A DNA stretch of 64,000 nucleotides from a bacterium (GTDB taxonomy: Bacteria > Gemmatimonadota > Gemmatimonadetes > Longimicrobiales > RSA9). This document shows, piece by piece, positions 36,367 to 45,385 of this stretch (position 1 is the stretch's first letter; every line of letters begins with the position of its first letter). Location: NCBI GenBank assembly GCA_003242735.1, contig QGVH01000012.1, positions 37,553 to 101,552 of the forward strand. The letters run 5' to 3'. Below the pieces are notes generated by a model. The model was not told the origin of the DNA. It made no database searches and was given only the letters and a program-made list of their open reading frames with translations. The translations under genes were made by a program, and so were the position numbers.

Positions 36367-36957
36367 TCAGAGCTCCAGCAGACCGGCAGGCGGGTCGATC
36401 ACGATCCGCCTGCGCTCGACATCGACCTCCTTGACGATCTGCTCGGTGAAGGGGATCAGGTGCAGCTTGTCCCCCCCCTTCACCTCGAGCAGATGCGCCG
36501 GCTCCGTCTCGTAGACTTCTCGCACCCGCCCCACCACCTGCCCTTCGACCGTGACCACCTCCGCGTCCAGCAGCTGGTGGTAGAAGACCTCGCCTTCCTC
36601 CAGGGGCGGAAGATCCTCCACCGGCGCCGACACATAGCGACCGGCCACCGCTTCGGCGGACGTGCGGTCGTCCAGCTCGTCGAACTTGACCAGCAGCCCT
36701 CGGCGGTAGGGCCGCAGGTGCTCGATCACCAGCGGCGGCACGTCCGGATCCGGCTCAGGCCCGCCGTCCGGCGATGCCAGCCGCAGTACGCGCCCCGGCA
36801 CGAAGACCTGTTCGGGGGTGTCCGTCAACGGCCAGATGAAGACCTCGCCCCGCGTGCCGTGCGCCTTGTTGATGTGGCCCACCACGAGGTGACGCGGCTC
36901 CCCCTGCCCCGCTCGCGAGGGTTCCGGGCCGGCAGGAGACGCCGCCATCTCGCTCAC
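36367..36957 (-). CDS. rimM: 16S rRNA processing protein RimM
   Basis: A 196-aa factor that binds S19 and helps 30S maturation. RimM domain: HLVVGHINKAHGTRGEVFIWPLTDTPEQVF. The PRC-barrel half has EVFYHQLLDAEVVTVEGQVVGRVREVYE and VKEVDVERRRIVIDPPAGLLEL. The start is GTG 36957, overlapping the rpsP stop as GTGA; an internal ATG three codons later is an alternative. Confidence 0.95.
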   Translation of the reverse strand: MSEMAASPAGPEPSRAGQGEPRHLVVGHINKAHGTRGEVFIWPLTDTPEQVFVPGRVLRLASPDGGPEPDPDVPPLVIEHLRPYRRGLLVKFDELDDRTSAEAVAGRYVSAPVEDLPPLEEGEVFYHQLLDAEVVTVEGQVVGRVREVYETEPAHLLEVKGGDKLHLIPFTEQIVKEVDVERRRIVIDPPAGLLEL

Positions 36958-37403
36958 TCCGCCGGGCCGGCCTCGGGAGCGGCTGTGCCTTCCCCAGCGG
37001 ACGGCGCTGCGGAGGCGGCGGCCGGCTCGGACGCCGCTCCGGCCTCGGCGGCAGGCGCCTCGGCCCGGGGTGCGGGCGCCTCCGACGCCGCCGGCGCGGC
37101 CGCGCCCCCCTTGGCGCCACGGGGCTCCTCCGCCGGCTGCAGCAGCACGACCGTGGCGTCCCCGCCCTTGCGCGCCTTGCGGATCAGCGCCGCCGCGGTC
37201 TCCGTGGGCTGCGCGCCCCGCTCCAGCCAGTAGTCCACCTTCGCCAGGTCGAGGCGCAGCTCGGCCGGCTGCCGCCGCGGATTGTAGAAGCCGAGCGATT
37301 CCACGTAGGCGCCATCCCGCGGGTTCCTCGAATCGGCCACCACGATGCGGTAGCTCGGCTGCTTCTTCCGGCCCACTCGCCGGAGTCGGATACGTACGGG
37401 CAT
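36954..37403 (-). CDS. rpsP: 30S ribosomal protein S16 with long C-terminal extension
   Basis: 149 aa, against ~80-90 for most S16. The core (1-~88) is standard: VRIRLRRVGRKKQPSYRIVVADSRNPRDGAYVESLGFYNPR, and the KVDYWLERGAQPTETAA block. The last ~60 residues are Ala/Pro/Glu-rich and probably disordered (repeated A-P-E runs). The stop overlaps the rimM start as GTGA. It is 36 nt downstream of ffh. Confidence 0.97.
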   Translation of the reverse strand: MPVRIRLRRVGRKKQPSYRIVVADSRNPRDGAYVESLGFYNPRRQPAELRLDLAKVDYWLERGAQPTETAAALIRKARKGGDATVVLLQPAEEPRGAKGGAAAPAASEAPAPRAEAPAAEAGAASEPAAASAAPSAGEGTAAPEAGPAE

Positions 37404-37439
37404 TGGCCTCTGTCTCGCGGGGTCTTGGAACGATTCTGC

Positions 37440-38780
37440 TCAGCCGAAGAGGTTGAACGGCATCCGCGGGCGGCCGGGCCCCATCCCCAGCCCCCGCATC
37501 TGCTTCATGAGCTTCTGGACCTGCTTGAACTGCTCCAGGAGCCGGTTCACCTCCTGGATCGGCCGGCCGGATCCACGCGCGATGCGGGCACGGCGCGAGC
37601 CGTTCAGGATCTCCGGGCGCGCCCGCTCCTGCGGCGTCATCGAGAGGATGATCGCCTCCAGGTGCTTCATCCGCTTGGGGTCGACCTTCACGTTCTTCAG
37701 CAGCTTGTGGTTCACGCCCGGGATCATCTTCAGCAGGCCCTCGAGCGGCCCCAGCTTCTGCAACTGCTGCATCGCCACGAGGAAGTCGTTCAGGTCGAAC
37801 TTCCCCGTCTGCGCGAGCTTCCGCTCCAGCCGCTCCGCCTGCTCCCGGTCGAACGCCTGCTGCGCACGCTCCACCAACCCCACCACGTCCCCGCGCTGGA
37901 GGATCCGGTCTGCCATCCGGACCGGGTCGAACACCTCCAGCGCCTCCGGCCGCTCGCCCACGCCGATGAACTTGATCGGCACGCCCGTCGCACCGCGGAT
38001 CGAGAGCGCCGCACCACCCCGGGCGTCGCCGTCCATCTTCGTGAGGATGACGCCCGTGAGCTCCAGCGCCTCGTGGAAGCCCGTCGCGATCCGGACCGCC
38101 TCCTGGCCCGTCATCCCGTCCGCCACCAGCAGGATCTCGGTCGGCCGGGTCGCCGCCTTCACCCGCCGGAGCTCGTCCATCAGCTCGGCGTCGATCTGGA
38201 GCCGGCCCGCGCTGTCCAGGATCACGGTCTTGCGCTTGTCGGCGCGCGCCTGCTCCAGCGCCCGCACGGCCAGCTTCGCGACGTCCCGCTCCCCGCGGTC
38301 CGCGAACACCGGCACCCCGATCTGCTTACCCAGCGTTTCGAGCTGGTCGATCGCCGCCGGCCGGTAGATGTCCAGCGCCGCCAGCATCGGCGACCGGCCC
38401 TCCCGGTCCAGCCGCCGCGCCAGCTTCGCCGCCGTCGTCGTCTTGCCCGAGCCCTGGAGCCCCACCAGCAGGATCACCGTCGGCGGGGACGGCGCGAGCT
38501 GGAGCGCAACACGGCTCCCCCCCAGCAGCGCGACCAGCTCGTCGTGAACGATCTTCACGATCTGCTGGCCCGGCGAGATGGACTTGAGCACGCGCTCGCC
38601 CAGCGCACGCTCTTCCACCCGCGCCAGGAAGTCCCGCGCGAGCTGGTAGTTGACGTCGGCCTCCAGCAGGACGCGGCGGATCTCCCGGAGCCCGTCCTTG
38701 ATCATGGGCTCCGTGAGGACGCCGCGCTGGCGGAACCGGCCGAGCACGCCGTCCAGCTTTTCGCTCAGCTCCTCGAACAT
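37440..38780 (-). CDS. ffh: Signal recognition particle protein Ffh
   Basis: A 446-aa SRP GTPase that binds 4.5S RNA and signal sequences. The N domain is followed by the G domain with GLQGSGKTTTAAKLARRL, DIYRPAAIDQL, DSAGRL, TKMDGDARGGAAL. The M domain holds methionine-rich LVAMQQLQKLG and the RNA-binding ARGSGRPIQEVNRLLEQFKQ. It heads the rpsP-rimM-trmD-rplS-rnhB run. The 105-nt gap to purA contains an AT-rich patch (38803-38835) likely to be its promoter. Confidence 0.97.
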   Translation of the reverse strand: MFEELSEKLDGVLGRFRQRGVLTEPMIKDGLREIRRVLLEADVNYQLARDFLARVEERALGERVLKSISPGQQIVKIVHDELVALLGGSRVALQLAPSPPTVILLVGLQGSGKTTTAAKLARRLDREGRSPMLAALDIYRPAAIDQLETLGKQIGVPVFADRGERDVAKLAVRALEQARADKRKTVILDSAGRLQIDAELMDELRRVKAATRPTEILLVADGMTGQEAVRIATGFHEALELTGVILTKMDGDARGGAALSIRGATGVPIKFIGVGERPEALEVFDPVRMADRILQRGDVVGLVERAQQAFDREQAERLERKLAQTGKFDLNDFLVAMQQLQKLGPLEGLLKMIPGVNHKLLKNVKVDPKRMKHLEAIILSMTPQERARPEILNGSRRARIARGSGRPIQEVNRLLEQFKQVQKLMKQMRGLGMGPGRPRMPFNLFG

Positions 38781-38885
38781 CCCGTTCCGGCTCGGGTCGA
38801 GATACCAAAGCCTTGTAACATATCGAAATTTACGCCCCGGCTCAAGGGCCGGGGCGGGGGCGAGGGCGAGGGCGGCGGCTCTCGG

Positions 38886-40199
38886 CTACCGCACGCGGAT
38901 GATCTCGCCCCGCTCCGTCCCGACGGAAACGAACCAAATCGGGACGCCGGTCAGCTCCTCGATCCTCTCCAAATAACCCCGGGCGCGGGCCGGCAGGTCC
39001 TCCACGGCCCGGGCCCCGCCGGTCGGGGCGCGCCAGCCGGGGAGGGTCTCGTAGATGGGCCGGGCCCGCTCGAGCACCGCCAGGTCCTCTGGGAACTCCT
39101 CCAGCACCTGGCCATCGGCCTCGTACGCCACCGCGACCTTCACCTCGTCGAACGAATCGAGCACGTCGAGCTTGGTGAGCGCCAGCCCGGTCAGCCCGTT
39201 GACCCGTGCGGCGTAGCGGAGGACCACGGCGTCGAACCAACCGCAGCGGCGCGGGCGCCCCGTCGTCGCCCCGTACTCGCCGCCGAGCTCCCGGAGCCGG
39301 TCTCCGAGCTCCGAGTCCAGCTCCGTGGGAAACGGTCCGCTACCCACGCGCGTCGTGTACGCCTTGACGACGCCGAGCACCGCGTCGATCCGCGTCGGCC
39401 CGATCCCGACCCCCGTCGCCGCGCCGGCCGCCGTGGTCGTGGACGACGTGACGAACGGGTAGGTGCCGTGATCCACGTCCAGCAGCGCCCCCTGCGCGCC
39501 CTCGAGCAGGACGCGCCGGCCGGAATCCAGTGCCCTGGCGATCTCGTGGCCGGTGTCGGTGATCAGCGGAAGGAGCCGGTCGCGGTACGCGAGGACGTCC
39601 TCGGCGACGCGGGCAGGGTCGAGCTCCTCGGCGCCGCTCGCGCGCAACGCCTCGTTGGCCCGCTCCGCCGCCGCGCGTAGCCGCTCCGCGATGTCGTCCG
39701 CGCGCAGGTCCGCCACCCGGATGCCCCGGCGCGCGATCTTGTCCTCGTACGCCGGCCCGATCCCCCTGCCCGTGGTGCCGATCCGCGAGGCGCCGCGGCG
39801 CTGCTCGCTGGCGATGTCGAGACGCTTGTGGTACTCGAGGAGCAGGTGCGCGCGTCCGCTGACGCCCACGCGTCCGTCGGTGTCGATGCCGCGGGCGTGC
39901 AGCCCGTCCAGTTCCTGGAAGAACTGCTCGACATCGAGGACGACGCCGTTGCCGAGCAGGCAGCGTTTGCCCGGATGGAGAATGCCGGACGGGATCTGGT
40001 GCAGGATGAACTCGTCGCCGCCCACGTTCACCGTGTGGCCCGCGTTCGCGCCGCCCTGGTAGCGCGCGACGATGTCCACCGTGGGCGTGAGCACGTCCAC
40101 GATCTTGCCCTTCCCCTCGTCGCCCCATTGGGCGCCGACGACCACCAGGCACCTGAAGTTCTCGAGCACGCCTGCGTCCCTCTCCGAATCGGTGCGCAA
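38886..40199 (-). CDS. purA: Adenylosuccinate synthetase
   Basis: A 437-aa enzyme joining IMP and aspartate with GTP on the way to AMP. The P-loop GAQWGDEGKGKIVD is at about residues 23-36. HTVNVGGDEFILHQIPSG, GTTGRGIGPAYEDKIARRG, the GAQGALLDVDHGTYPFVTSS switch loop, and GRPRRCGWFDAVVLRYAA are conserved. The first ~15 residues are non-conserved, so the true start may be at an internal GTG (VLENFRCLVVV). A palindrome that ends the downstream M28 transcript lies 3' of the next gene, not between it and purA. Confidence 0.96.
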   Translation of the reverse strand: MRTDSERDAGVLENFRCLVVVGAQWGDEGKGKIVDVLTPTVDIVARYQGGANAGHTVNVGGDEFILHQIPSGILHPGKRCLLGNGVVLDVEQFFQELDGLHARGIDTDGRVGVSGRAHLLLEYHKRLDIASEQRRGASRIGTTGRGIGPAYEDKIARRGIRVADLRADDIAERLRAAAERANEALRASGAEELDPARVAEDVLAYRDRLLPLITDTGHEIARALDSGRRVLLEGAQGALLDVDHGTYPFVTSSTTTAAGAATGVGIGPTRIDAVLGVVKAYTTRVGSGPFPTELDSELGDRLRELGGEYGATTGRPRRCGWFDAVVLRYAARVNGLTGLALTKLDVLDSFDEVKVAVAYEADGQVLEEFPEDLAVLERARPIYETLPGWRAPTGGARAVEDLPARARGYLERIEELTGVPIWFVSVGTERGEIIRVR

Positions 40200-40349
40200 T
40201 TCGCCGTTGCCGGACGAACGAAGGCGCCCCCGGAAGCCCGCGAGGCGGGGCCGGCGGCGCCGGACCGACCGCGAAGGTTAGCCGCGCATCGCGCCGGACG
40301 CAATCGTCCGCCCGACCCCCGAGCCCCGGCCCGGTGGCGACGCCGCGCT

Positions 40350-40373
40350 GCCCGCCGCGCCGGCGCGGCGGGC
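40350..40373 (-). terminator. GC-rich perfect palindrome just past the M28 stop
   Basis: A 24-bp perfect palindrome with no loop (arms GCCCGCCGCGCC and its reverse complement), starting 3 nt after the M28 stop codon. It is the likely end of the trpS-to-M28 operon and separates it from purA on its own promoter. No U-tract follows. Confidence 0.6.
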
Positions 40374-40375
40374 GG

Positions 40376-41548
40376 TCACGGCGGGGCCGGGCCGCGCAGG
40401 CGCGCCAGGGCCGCGGAGACGAGCCGCGCGGCCGTGACGACGCCATCCCCCGTGAGCCGCGAGACGGTGTCCGCCGGCCGGTGCACCCGCAACAGCGAAC
40501 GGAACGTCCCGCGCATCAGCGTCACGGCAGGGCGCCCCGCACGCGCGAACGGGATGTGGTCCACCAGGATGCCGGCGGGCACGCCGCCTCGCTCGATGGG
40601 CAGGCCGAGCTCCTCGGCGGCATCCAGCAGCGCGGCCGCGAGCCGCGGCGCCTTGCCTCGCGGTGGCCAGCCGTACGACTCCGCGATGCGGAAGGGCCCT
40701 CCGTCGTCCAGGCCATCCAGGTTGATGATGCCGTCCACGGGCGGAAGGTGGGGCGCCAACGCCTCCGCGCCCGCGAGCCCGAGCTCCTCGCCGTCGGTGA
40801 TGACGAAGGCGACGTCGCTCCGGTCGCGCTCCGAGCGCGCGAGGGCGAGCAGCGCCGCGAGGCCGCTCGCGTTGTCCAGCGCGCCGGGCGAGCGGTTCCC
40901 CACGCCGCAGAGCATCAGCAGCGCACCGCCCACGATGCCCGCCCCCGCCGCGGCCGTGGCCGCGGCGCTCGTCCCCCATCGCGGGTCCAGCGCGGCGAGA
41001 CCGCTGAGCCCGAGCGTGAGCGCCCATCCGCCCGCGGCGAGGGCGACCGCCACCATGCGGCCGAGCGTGGGGAGCGGCTGCGACTTCGAGTCGCGGTGGG
41101 CCATCACGATGTAGCGCGGGCGCGCCCCGGGCCGGTGAACCAGCCAGTTGCTGGACCGCGCGCGGCCCCACGGCAGCCGCGCCATCGCCGCTCGCGCGGC
41201 CCGGAGCATCCCGAGCACGGCCGCGCCGCCCGCGACGAGCGTGACCGCCGCTCCACCGCCGGAGCCCCGACGGAGAAACAGGGCGGCCAGAGCGGTGGCG
41301 ATGGCCAGCACCATCCCCCCCGCCGGCACGCCCCAGCGTCCGGGCCAGGTGGAGAACTCGAACGGGATCTCCTGGATCGCGTATCCCAGCGCTTCGAGCC
41401 GGCCGCGCAGCTCCTGTGCGACCCGGGCCGCGCCCGCGCTGCCCGTGAGGCGCGGCCGGGCCAGCGCGCTCAGCGCCGCGGCCGCCTCCGCGCGCTCCGT
41501 CAGCGCGACGCCCGCCTCCTCCCCGGCGCGCCCGGCACGGAGCCGCAT
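40376..41548 (-). CDS. M28 family metallopeptidase with membrane insertion
   Basis: A 390-aa zinc exopeptidase-like protein. Metal-ligand motifs are present: MAHRDSKSQ (H and D), GALDNASG (bridging D), DGEELGLAG, NLDGL, and a late HRPADT. Two pairs of hydrophobic segments lie at ~75-115 and ~175-220, the second between the first ligand pair and GALDN, where typical M28 enzymes have only a loop. The active site should thus face a membrane surface. The substrate is unknown. It is 30 nt after the DapA-like gene in a long operon. Confidence 0.78.
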   Translation of the reverse strand: MRLRAGRAGEEAGVALTERAEAAAALSALARPRLTGSAGAARVAQELRGRLEALGYAIQEIPFEFSTWPGRWGVPAGGMVLAIATALAALFLRRGSGGGAAVTLVAGGAAVLGMLRAARAAMARLPWGRARSSNWLVHRPGARPRYIVMAHRDSKSQPLPTLGRMVAVALAAGGWALTLGLSGLAALDPRWGTSAAATAAAGAGIVGGALLMLCGVGNRSPGALDNASGLAALLALARSERDRSDVAFVITDGEELGLAGAEALAPHLPPVDGIINLDGLDDGGPFRIAESYGWPPRGKAPRLAAALLDAAEELGLPIERGGVPAGILVDHIPFARAGRPAVTLMRGTFRSLLRVHRPADTVSRLTGDGVVTAARLVSAALARLRGPAPP

Positions 41549-41578
41549 GGGCGTCCTCCCGGCTTCGTCGGCCCCACG

Positions 41579-42484
41579 CTACCCCAGCAGCCCCGCTTCC
41601 TGCATCACCTGGGCCACGTGCCGGCGCTGCTTCTCACCGAGACCCACCAGCGGCGGCCGCGGCGGCCCGCCATCGTAGCCCAGCAGCTCGAGCGCCACCT
41701 TGACGCCGGGCGCGCCGTACTGGGCGACGATCTCCTTGTGCACGGGCGCGATCCGTTCCTGGATCTCCCCCGCGCTCCGGCTCTCGCCCGCACAGTAGTG
41801 CCGGTAGATCGCCACACACTCGGCCGGCGCCAGCAGGCCGAGCGCGATGATGCCGCCCGCCGCGCCGAGCTCGAGCGCCGTATAGAACAGCGCCCCGTTC
41901 CCCACCAGCGGGCTACAGTCCTCGCCGCAGGCGTCCACGAACTCGGCGAAGCGCTTCATGTCGCCCGACGAGTCCTTGAGCCCCACGATGTTCGGATGCC
42001 GCGCCAGCTCCGCCACCAGCCCGGGCTCGAACACGGCCTTGCTGTACTTCGGGATGTGGTACAGCACGATCGGGACGGGCGAGGCGTCGGCCACCGCGAG
42101 GTAGTAGTCGCGGATCGCCGCCGGCGAGAGCACGCCGGAGAAGTAGGGCGGGACGTGCACGAGCAGCGCGTCCGCGCCCGCCTCCGCCAGCCGCTTCGCC
42201 TGCCGGATCACCGCGCGCGTGGACTCGCCGTCCGTACCCGCGATCATCTGGCGGTCCGGCGGGACGACGTCGCGGGCGAATTCGAGCAGGCGCACCTTCT
42301 CGTCTTCGTCCAGCAGTACGCCCTCGCCGGTCGAACCGAACAGCACCACACCCGTCAGCGGATGCTCCATCCACCGGCGCAGGTTGGCACGCCAACTCAC
42401 GGGCGCGATGTCGCCGGTCACCACGTCGAACGGCGTGGTGACCGGCACCATCACGCCTGCAGGTCTCACGGGGCGCTCAGGCAA
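41579..42484 (-). CDS. DapA-superfamily aldolase/lyase (second copy)
   Basis: A 301-aa Schiff-base TIM barrel. It has GSTGEG, HVPPYF, YHIPKYS (catalytic Tyr) and the Schiff-base lysine in VGLKDSSGD. It differs from the dapA at 46.9-47.8 kb (about a quarter to a third similar by eye), and it lacks the usual dapA-dapB neighbour pattern. Likely a keto-acid aldolase or lyase rather than the lysine enzyme. It overlaps the pilT stop by 8 nt. Confidence 0.75.
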   Translation of the reverse strand: MPERPVRPAGVMVPVTTPFDVVTGDIAPVSWRANLRRWMEHPLTGVVLFGSTGEGVLLDEDEKVRLLEFARDVVPPDRQMIAGTDGESTRAVIRQAKRLAEAGADALLVHVPPYFSGVLSPAAIRDYYLAVADASPVPIVLYHIPKYSKAVFEPGLVAELARHPNIVGLKDSSGDMKRFAEFVDACGEDCSPLVGNGALFYTALELGAAGGIIALGLLAPAECVAIYRHYCAGESRSAGEIQERIAPVHKEIVAQYGAPGVKVALELLGYDGGPPRPPLVGLGEKQRRHVAQVMQEAGLLG

Positions 42485-43538
42485 GTGTCTTCACCTTCAG
42501 CTCGAAGTCCGACGGGTTGGTCGCGGCGGCCTTCGCCGTCTCGTACTCGACCACGCCCTCGGCCAGCAGGTCCATGAGGTGCTGGTCGAAGGTCTGGGAG
42601 CCGTACTGCTCGCGGCCCTCGGCCATGAGGTCGAAGATCTCGTGCGTCCGCTTCGGATCCAGGATCGCGTCCCGGATCGTCGAGGTGGCGATCATGATCT
42701 CGCACGCCGCCACGCGGCCGTTCCCTCCTTTGCGCGGCAGCAGCCGCTGGCTGATGATCGCGACCAGCGTCTCCGAGAGCCGGACGCGCACCATCTCCTG
42801 CTCCTGCGGCGGGAACACGGCGACGATGCGCGAGATGGTCTGCACGGCGTTCTGCGTGTGCAGCGTCGAGAACACGAGGTGCCCGGTCTCCGCCGCCTTG
42901 ATCGCCGTGTCGATCGTCTCGGTGTCACGCATCTCGCCGACGAGGATCACGTCCGGATCCTCGCGCAGCGCGGCACGCAGGCCGCCCGCGAACGACTCGG
43001 TGTCCGTCCCGATCTCCCGCTGCGTGACCGAGCTATTGATGTCGCGGTGCAGGAACTCGATCGGGTTCTCGAGCGTGATGATGTGCCGGCGCTTGGTGGC
43101 GTTGATGTGGCCGATCATCGCCGCGAGCGTCGTGCTCTTGCCGGAGCCCGTCACGCCGGTCACCAGGACGAGCCCTCGTTCGGCCTCGGCGATGCGCGCC
43201 AGCACCGGCGGCAGCCCGAGCGAGTCCAGTGTAGGGATCTCGAACGGGATCACGCGCATCACGATCATGATGGATCCGCGCTGCCGCAGGATGTTGACGC
43301 GGAACCTGCCGATGCCGGGCGCGCCCCACGAGCAGTCGTAGTCGAGGATCTGGTCGATCCGGTCCCGGTCCCACGGCGGAATGAGTTGGAGCGCGATCTG
43401 GCGCGTCTGTTCCGGGGTGAGCCGCTGCTTGGTGAGCGGCACCAGCTCGCCGTTCACCCGCGCGCGGAACACGTCGCCGGCTTTGATGTGCAGGTCGGAT
43501 GCGCCGCGCTGGACCGCGGCCTTGAGGATCTCGATCAT
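42477..43538 (-). CDS. pilT: Type IV pilus retraction ATPase PilT-like
   Basis: A 353-aa hexameric ATPase. ATG 43538 gives the family N terminus (LKAAVQRGASDLHIKAG). Walker A is GVTGSGKST, the Asp box is VILVGEMRDTETI, the His box is TGHLVFSTLHTQNA, and the PilT-type AIRAAETGHLV appears as AIKAAETGHLV. This is the retraction type, not PilB assembly type. No pilin or other pilus gene is next to it; the rest of the machine must be elsewhere. Confidence 0.93.
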   Translation of the reverse strand: MIEILKAAVQRGASDLHIKAGDVFRARVNGELVPLTKQRLTPEQTRQIALQLIPPWDRDRIDQILDYDCSWGAPGIGRFRVNILRQRGSIMIVMRVIPFEIPTLDSLGLPPVLARIAEAERGLVLVTGVTGSGKSTTLAAMIGHINATKRRHIITLENPIEFLHRDINSSVTQREIGTDTESFAGGLRAALREDPDVILVGEMRDTETIDTAIKAAETGHLVFSTLHTQNAVQTISRIVAVFPPQEQEMVRVRLSETLVAIISQRLLPRKGGNGRVAACEIMIATSTIRDAILDPKRTHEIFDLMAEGREQYGSQTFDQHLMDLLAEGVVEYETAKAAATNPSDFELKVKTLA

Positions 43539-43652
43539 GCTGGACGTCCGTTGTGGATGACTCGGGCTGACGACCGACCCGCGGGAGAGCGCCGACGATC
43601 GGGCCGCCCGGCGGAGATCCGCCCGACGGCCCGCGTGTCGAGACAAAATCTA

Positions 43653-44687
43653 TCAGTAGCCCGCCTGCTTGTCGACCAGGTTCAGCAGGGGGCGGCCGTC
43701 CAGGTAGCGCGCCAGGTTCTCCTCGAGCAGGGCCACCTCGCGCTCCCAGAAGCGGTGGGTGTAGGCGGAGACGTGCGGCGTGATCAGGACGTTGGGGAGC
43801 GACCACAGCGGGTGGCCCGCGGGCAGCGGCTCGGTGGCGAACACATCCAGGCCGGCGCCGCGGAGGCGTCCCGAGGCCAGCGCGTCCACCAGCGCGGCCT
43901 CGTCCACAAGCGAGCCCCGTCCCACGTTGATCAGCACCGCGTCCCGCTTCATCCGCGCGAGCTCCCGCGCGCCGACCAACCCGCGTGTCTGCGCGGTCTC
44001 GGGGGCCGCGAGGACCACGTAATCGCTCGTCTCGAGCAGGCGGTCCAGCCCCTCGGGCCCGAGGACCTCGACGCCCGGCTCCGCCGGCCCCTGCCCGCTC
44101 GGCCGCCGGCGCGTGGCGATCACGCTCCCGCCCAGGGCCACCACACGGCGGGCCACTTCGCGGCCGATGCCGCCGTACCCCGCCACGCCGGTCCGGCTGC
44201 CGGCAATCTCCCGGATCGGCGCGTCCGCCCGGTCGAACGGCTCCTTGTGCCACCGGCCCTCGGCCTGGGCGCGCACGGCGATGTCCAGGCCGCGGGCGAA
44301 GTGCAGCATCATCGCGATGACCGTCTCCGCCACCGCGGGTCCGTGCACGCCGGCGGAGTTCGTGAACGCGATGTCGCTCTCGACGAGCTCCGGCGTCAGG
44401 AGCGTCGCGACGCCGGCCGTGCCGGTGTGCACCCAGCGCAGCCTACGGCCGGCCCGCAACAACACCGGCGAGACGCCGAAGCCGAAGTACACCTCGGCAT
44501 CCGCCACGGCCTCAAGCGCCTCGGCGCTCGCCTGCAGCGCGCCGTCGCCCGCGCCATCCGCCGGCGCCTGGACGACCCGGACCTCCCACTCCCCGGGGAG
44601 CGCCGCCTCGATCCGCCCGATCACCCAATCGGGCACGCGCCACAGGGGACGACGGTCGGCGAAGTCGATGACGAGCCGGCGCATCAC
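43653..44687 (-). CDS. D-2-hydroxyacid dehydrogenase family protein
   Basis: A 344-aa NAD(P)-dependent dehydrogenase. The dinucleotide fold is GVAGYGGIGREVARR, the Arg is in INVGRGSLVDEAALVDAL, Glu in FATEPLP, and His in ITPHVSAYTH. These are the full catalytic triad. It is a glycerate/2-hydroxyacid dehydrogenase type; the substrate cannot be set. GTG 44687 overlaps the MgtC stop as GTGA, followed directly by an ATG. Confidence 0.88.
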   Translation of the reverse strand: MMRRLVIDFADRRPLWRVPDWVIGRIEAALPGEWEVRVVQAPADGAGDGALQASAEALEAVADAEVYFGFGVSPVLLRAGRRLRWVHTGTAGVATLLTPELVESDIAFTNSAGVHGPAVAETVIAMMLHFARGLDIAVRAQAEGRWHKEPFDRADAPIREIAGSRTGVAGYGGIGREVARRVVALGGSVIATRRRPSGQGPAEPGVEVLGPEGLDRLLETSDYVVLAAPETAQTRGLVGARELARMKRDAVLINVGRGSLVDEAALVDALASGRLRGAGLDVFATEPLPAGHPLWSLPNVLITPHVSAYTHRFWEREVALLEENLARYLDGRPLLNLVDKQAGY

Positions 44688-45379
44688 TCGCGCGACACCT
44701 TCCTCACGCCGGGGATCTCGAGGATCGCCGGGATGACGGCGTGCTCACGAGGCCGCTCCCCTGTGAGGGAGAACGACGCCACGATGCCGTCCGCGGAGCG
44801 CTCCACGTCCACGGCATCGATGGCGAAGCCGGCGTGGCTGAGCACGGCCTCGACGCGCTCGAGCACGCCGGCCGAGGCCGTCACCACGATCCGCAGGTGC
44901 ACCGGCTCGTGCCGCCGCTCCAGCCCCGCCTCGACCCGCCGCAAGAGGACCAGCACGACGATGACCAGCACGGACGTGCCGATCGCTTCCACGTACGCCG
45001 CCGCCCCCACGGCCATCCCGATGGCGGCCACGACCCACAGCGTCGCCGCCGTGGTCAGCCCCACCACACTGCCGCGAGCCTGGATGATGGTGCCCGCGCC
45101 CAGGAATCCGATCCCGCTCACGATCTGGGCGGCGATCCGTGCGGGGTCGGCGTTCGGCCGCTCGGGGGTCAGCAGCCCGATGCCCACCGACAGGTCGGTG
45201 AGGAGCGCGGCGCCCACGCAGATCAGGATGTTCGTGCGCAGCCCGGCCGGCTTGCCGCTGATCTCCCGCTCCAAGCCGATCAGCCCGCCCAGCAGCGCGG
45301 CGAGCAACAGGCGGATGAGGAGATCCAGTCGCAGCCACGCCAGCGACCCGGAGCCCGCCAGGAGCGTGTCCCAGTCCAT
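44684..45379 (-). CDS. MgtC/SapB family membrane protein
   Basis: A 231-aa protein with about five membrane segments and a C-terminal soluble ACT-like domain (RHEPVHLRIVVTASAGVLERVEAVLS). MgtC signatures are LLAALLGGLIGLEREI, AGLRTNILICVGAALLTDLSV, VSGIGFLGAGTII and VVGLTTAATLWVVAAIGMAVG. Members affect magnesium homeostasis or membrane ATP synthase regulation. It is 6 nt after dapH. Confidence 0.88.
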   Translation of the reverse strand: MDWDTLLAGSGSLAWLRLDLLIRLLLAALLGGLIGLEREISGKPAGLRTNILICVGAALLTDLSVGIGLLTPERPNADPARIAAQIVSGIGFLGAGTIIQARGSVVGLTTAATLWVVAAIGMAVGAAAYVEAIGTSVLVIVVLVLLRRVEAGLERRHEPVHLRIVVTASAGVLERVEAVLSHAGFAIDAVDVERSADGIVASFSLTGERPREHAVIPAILEIPGVRKVSRE

Positions 45380-45385
45380 CCGCTC

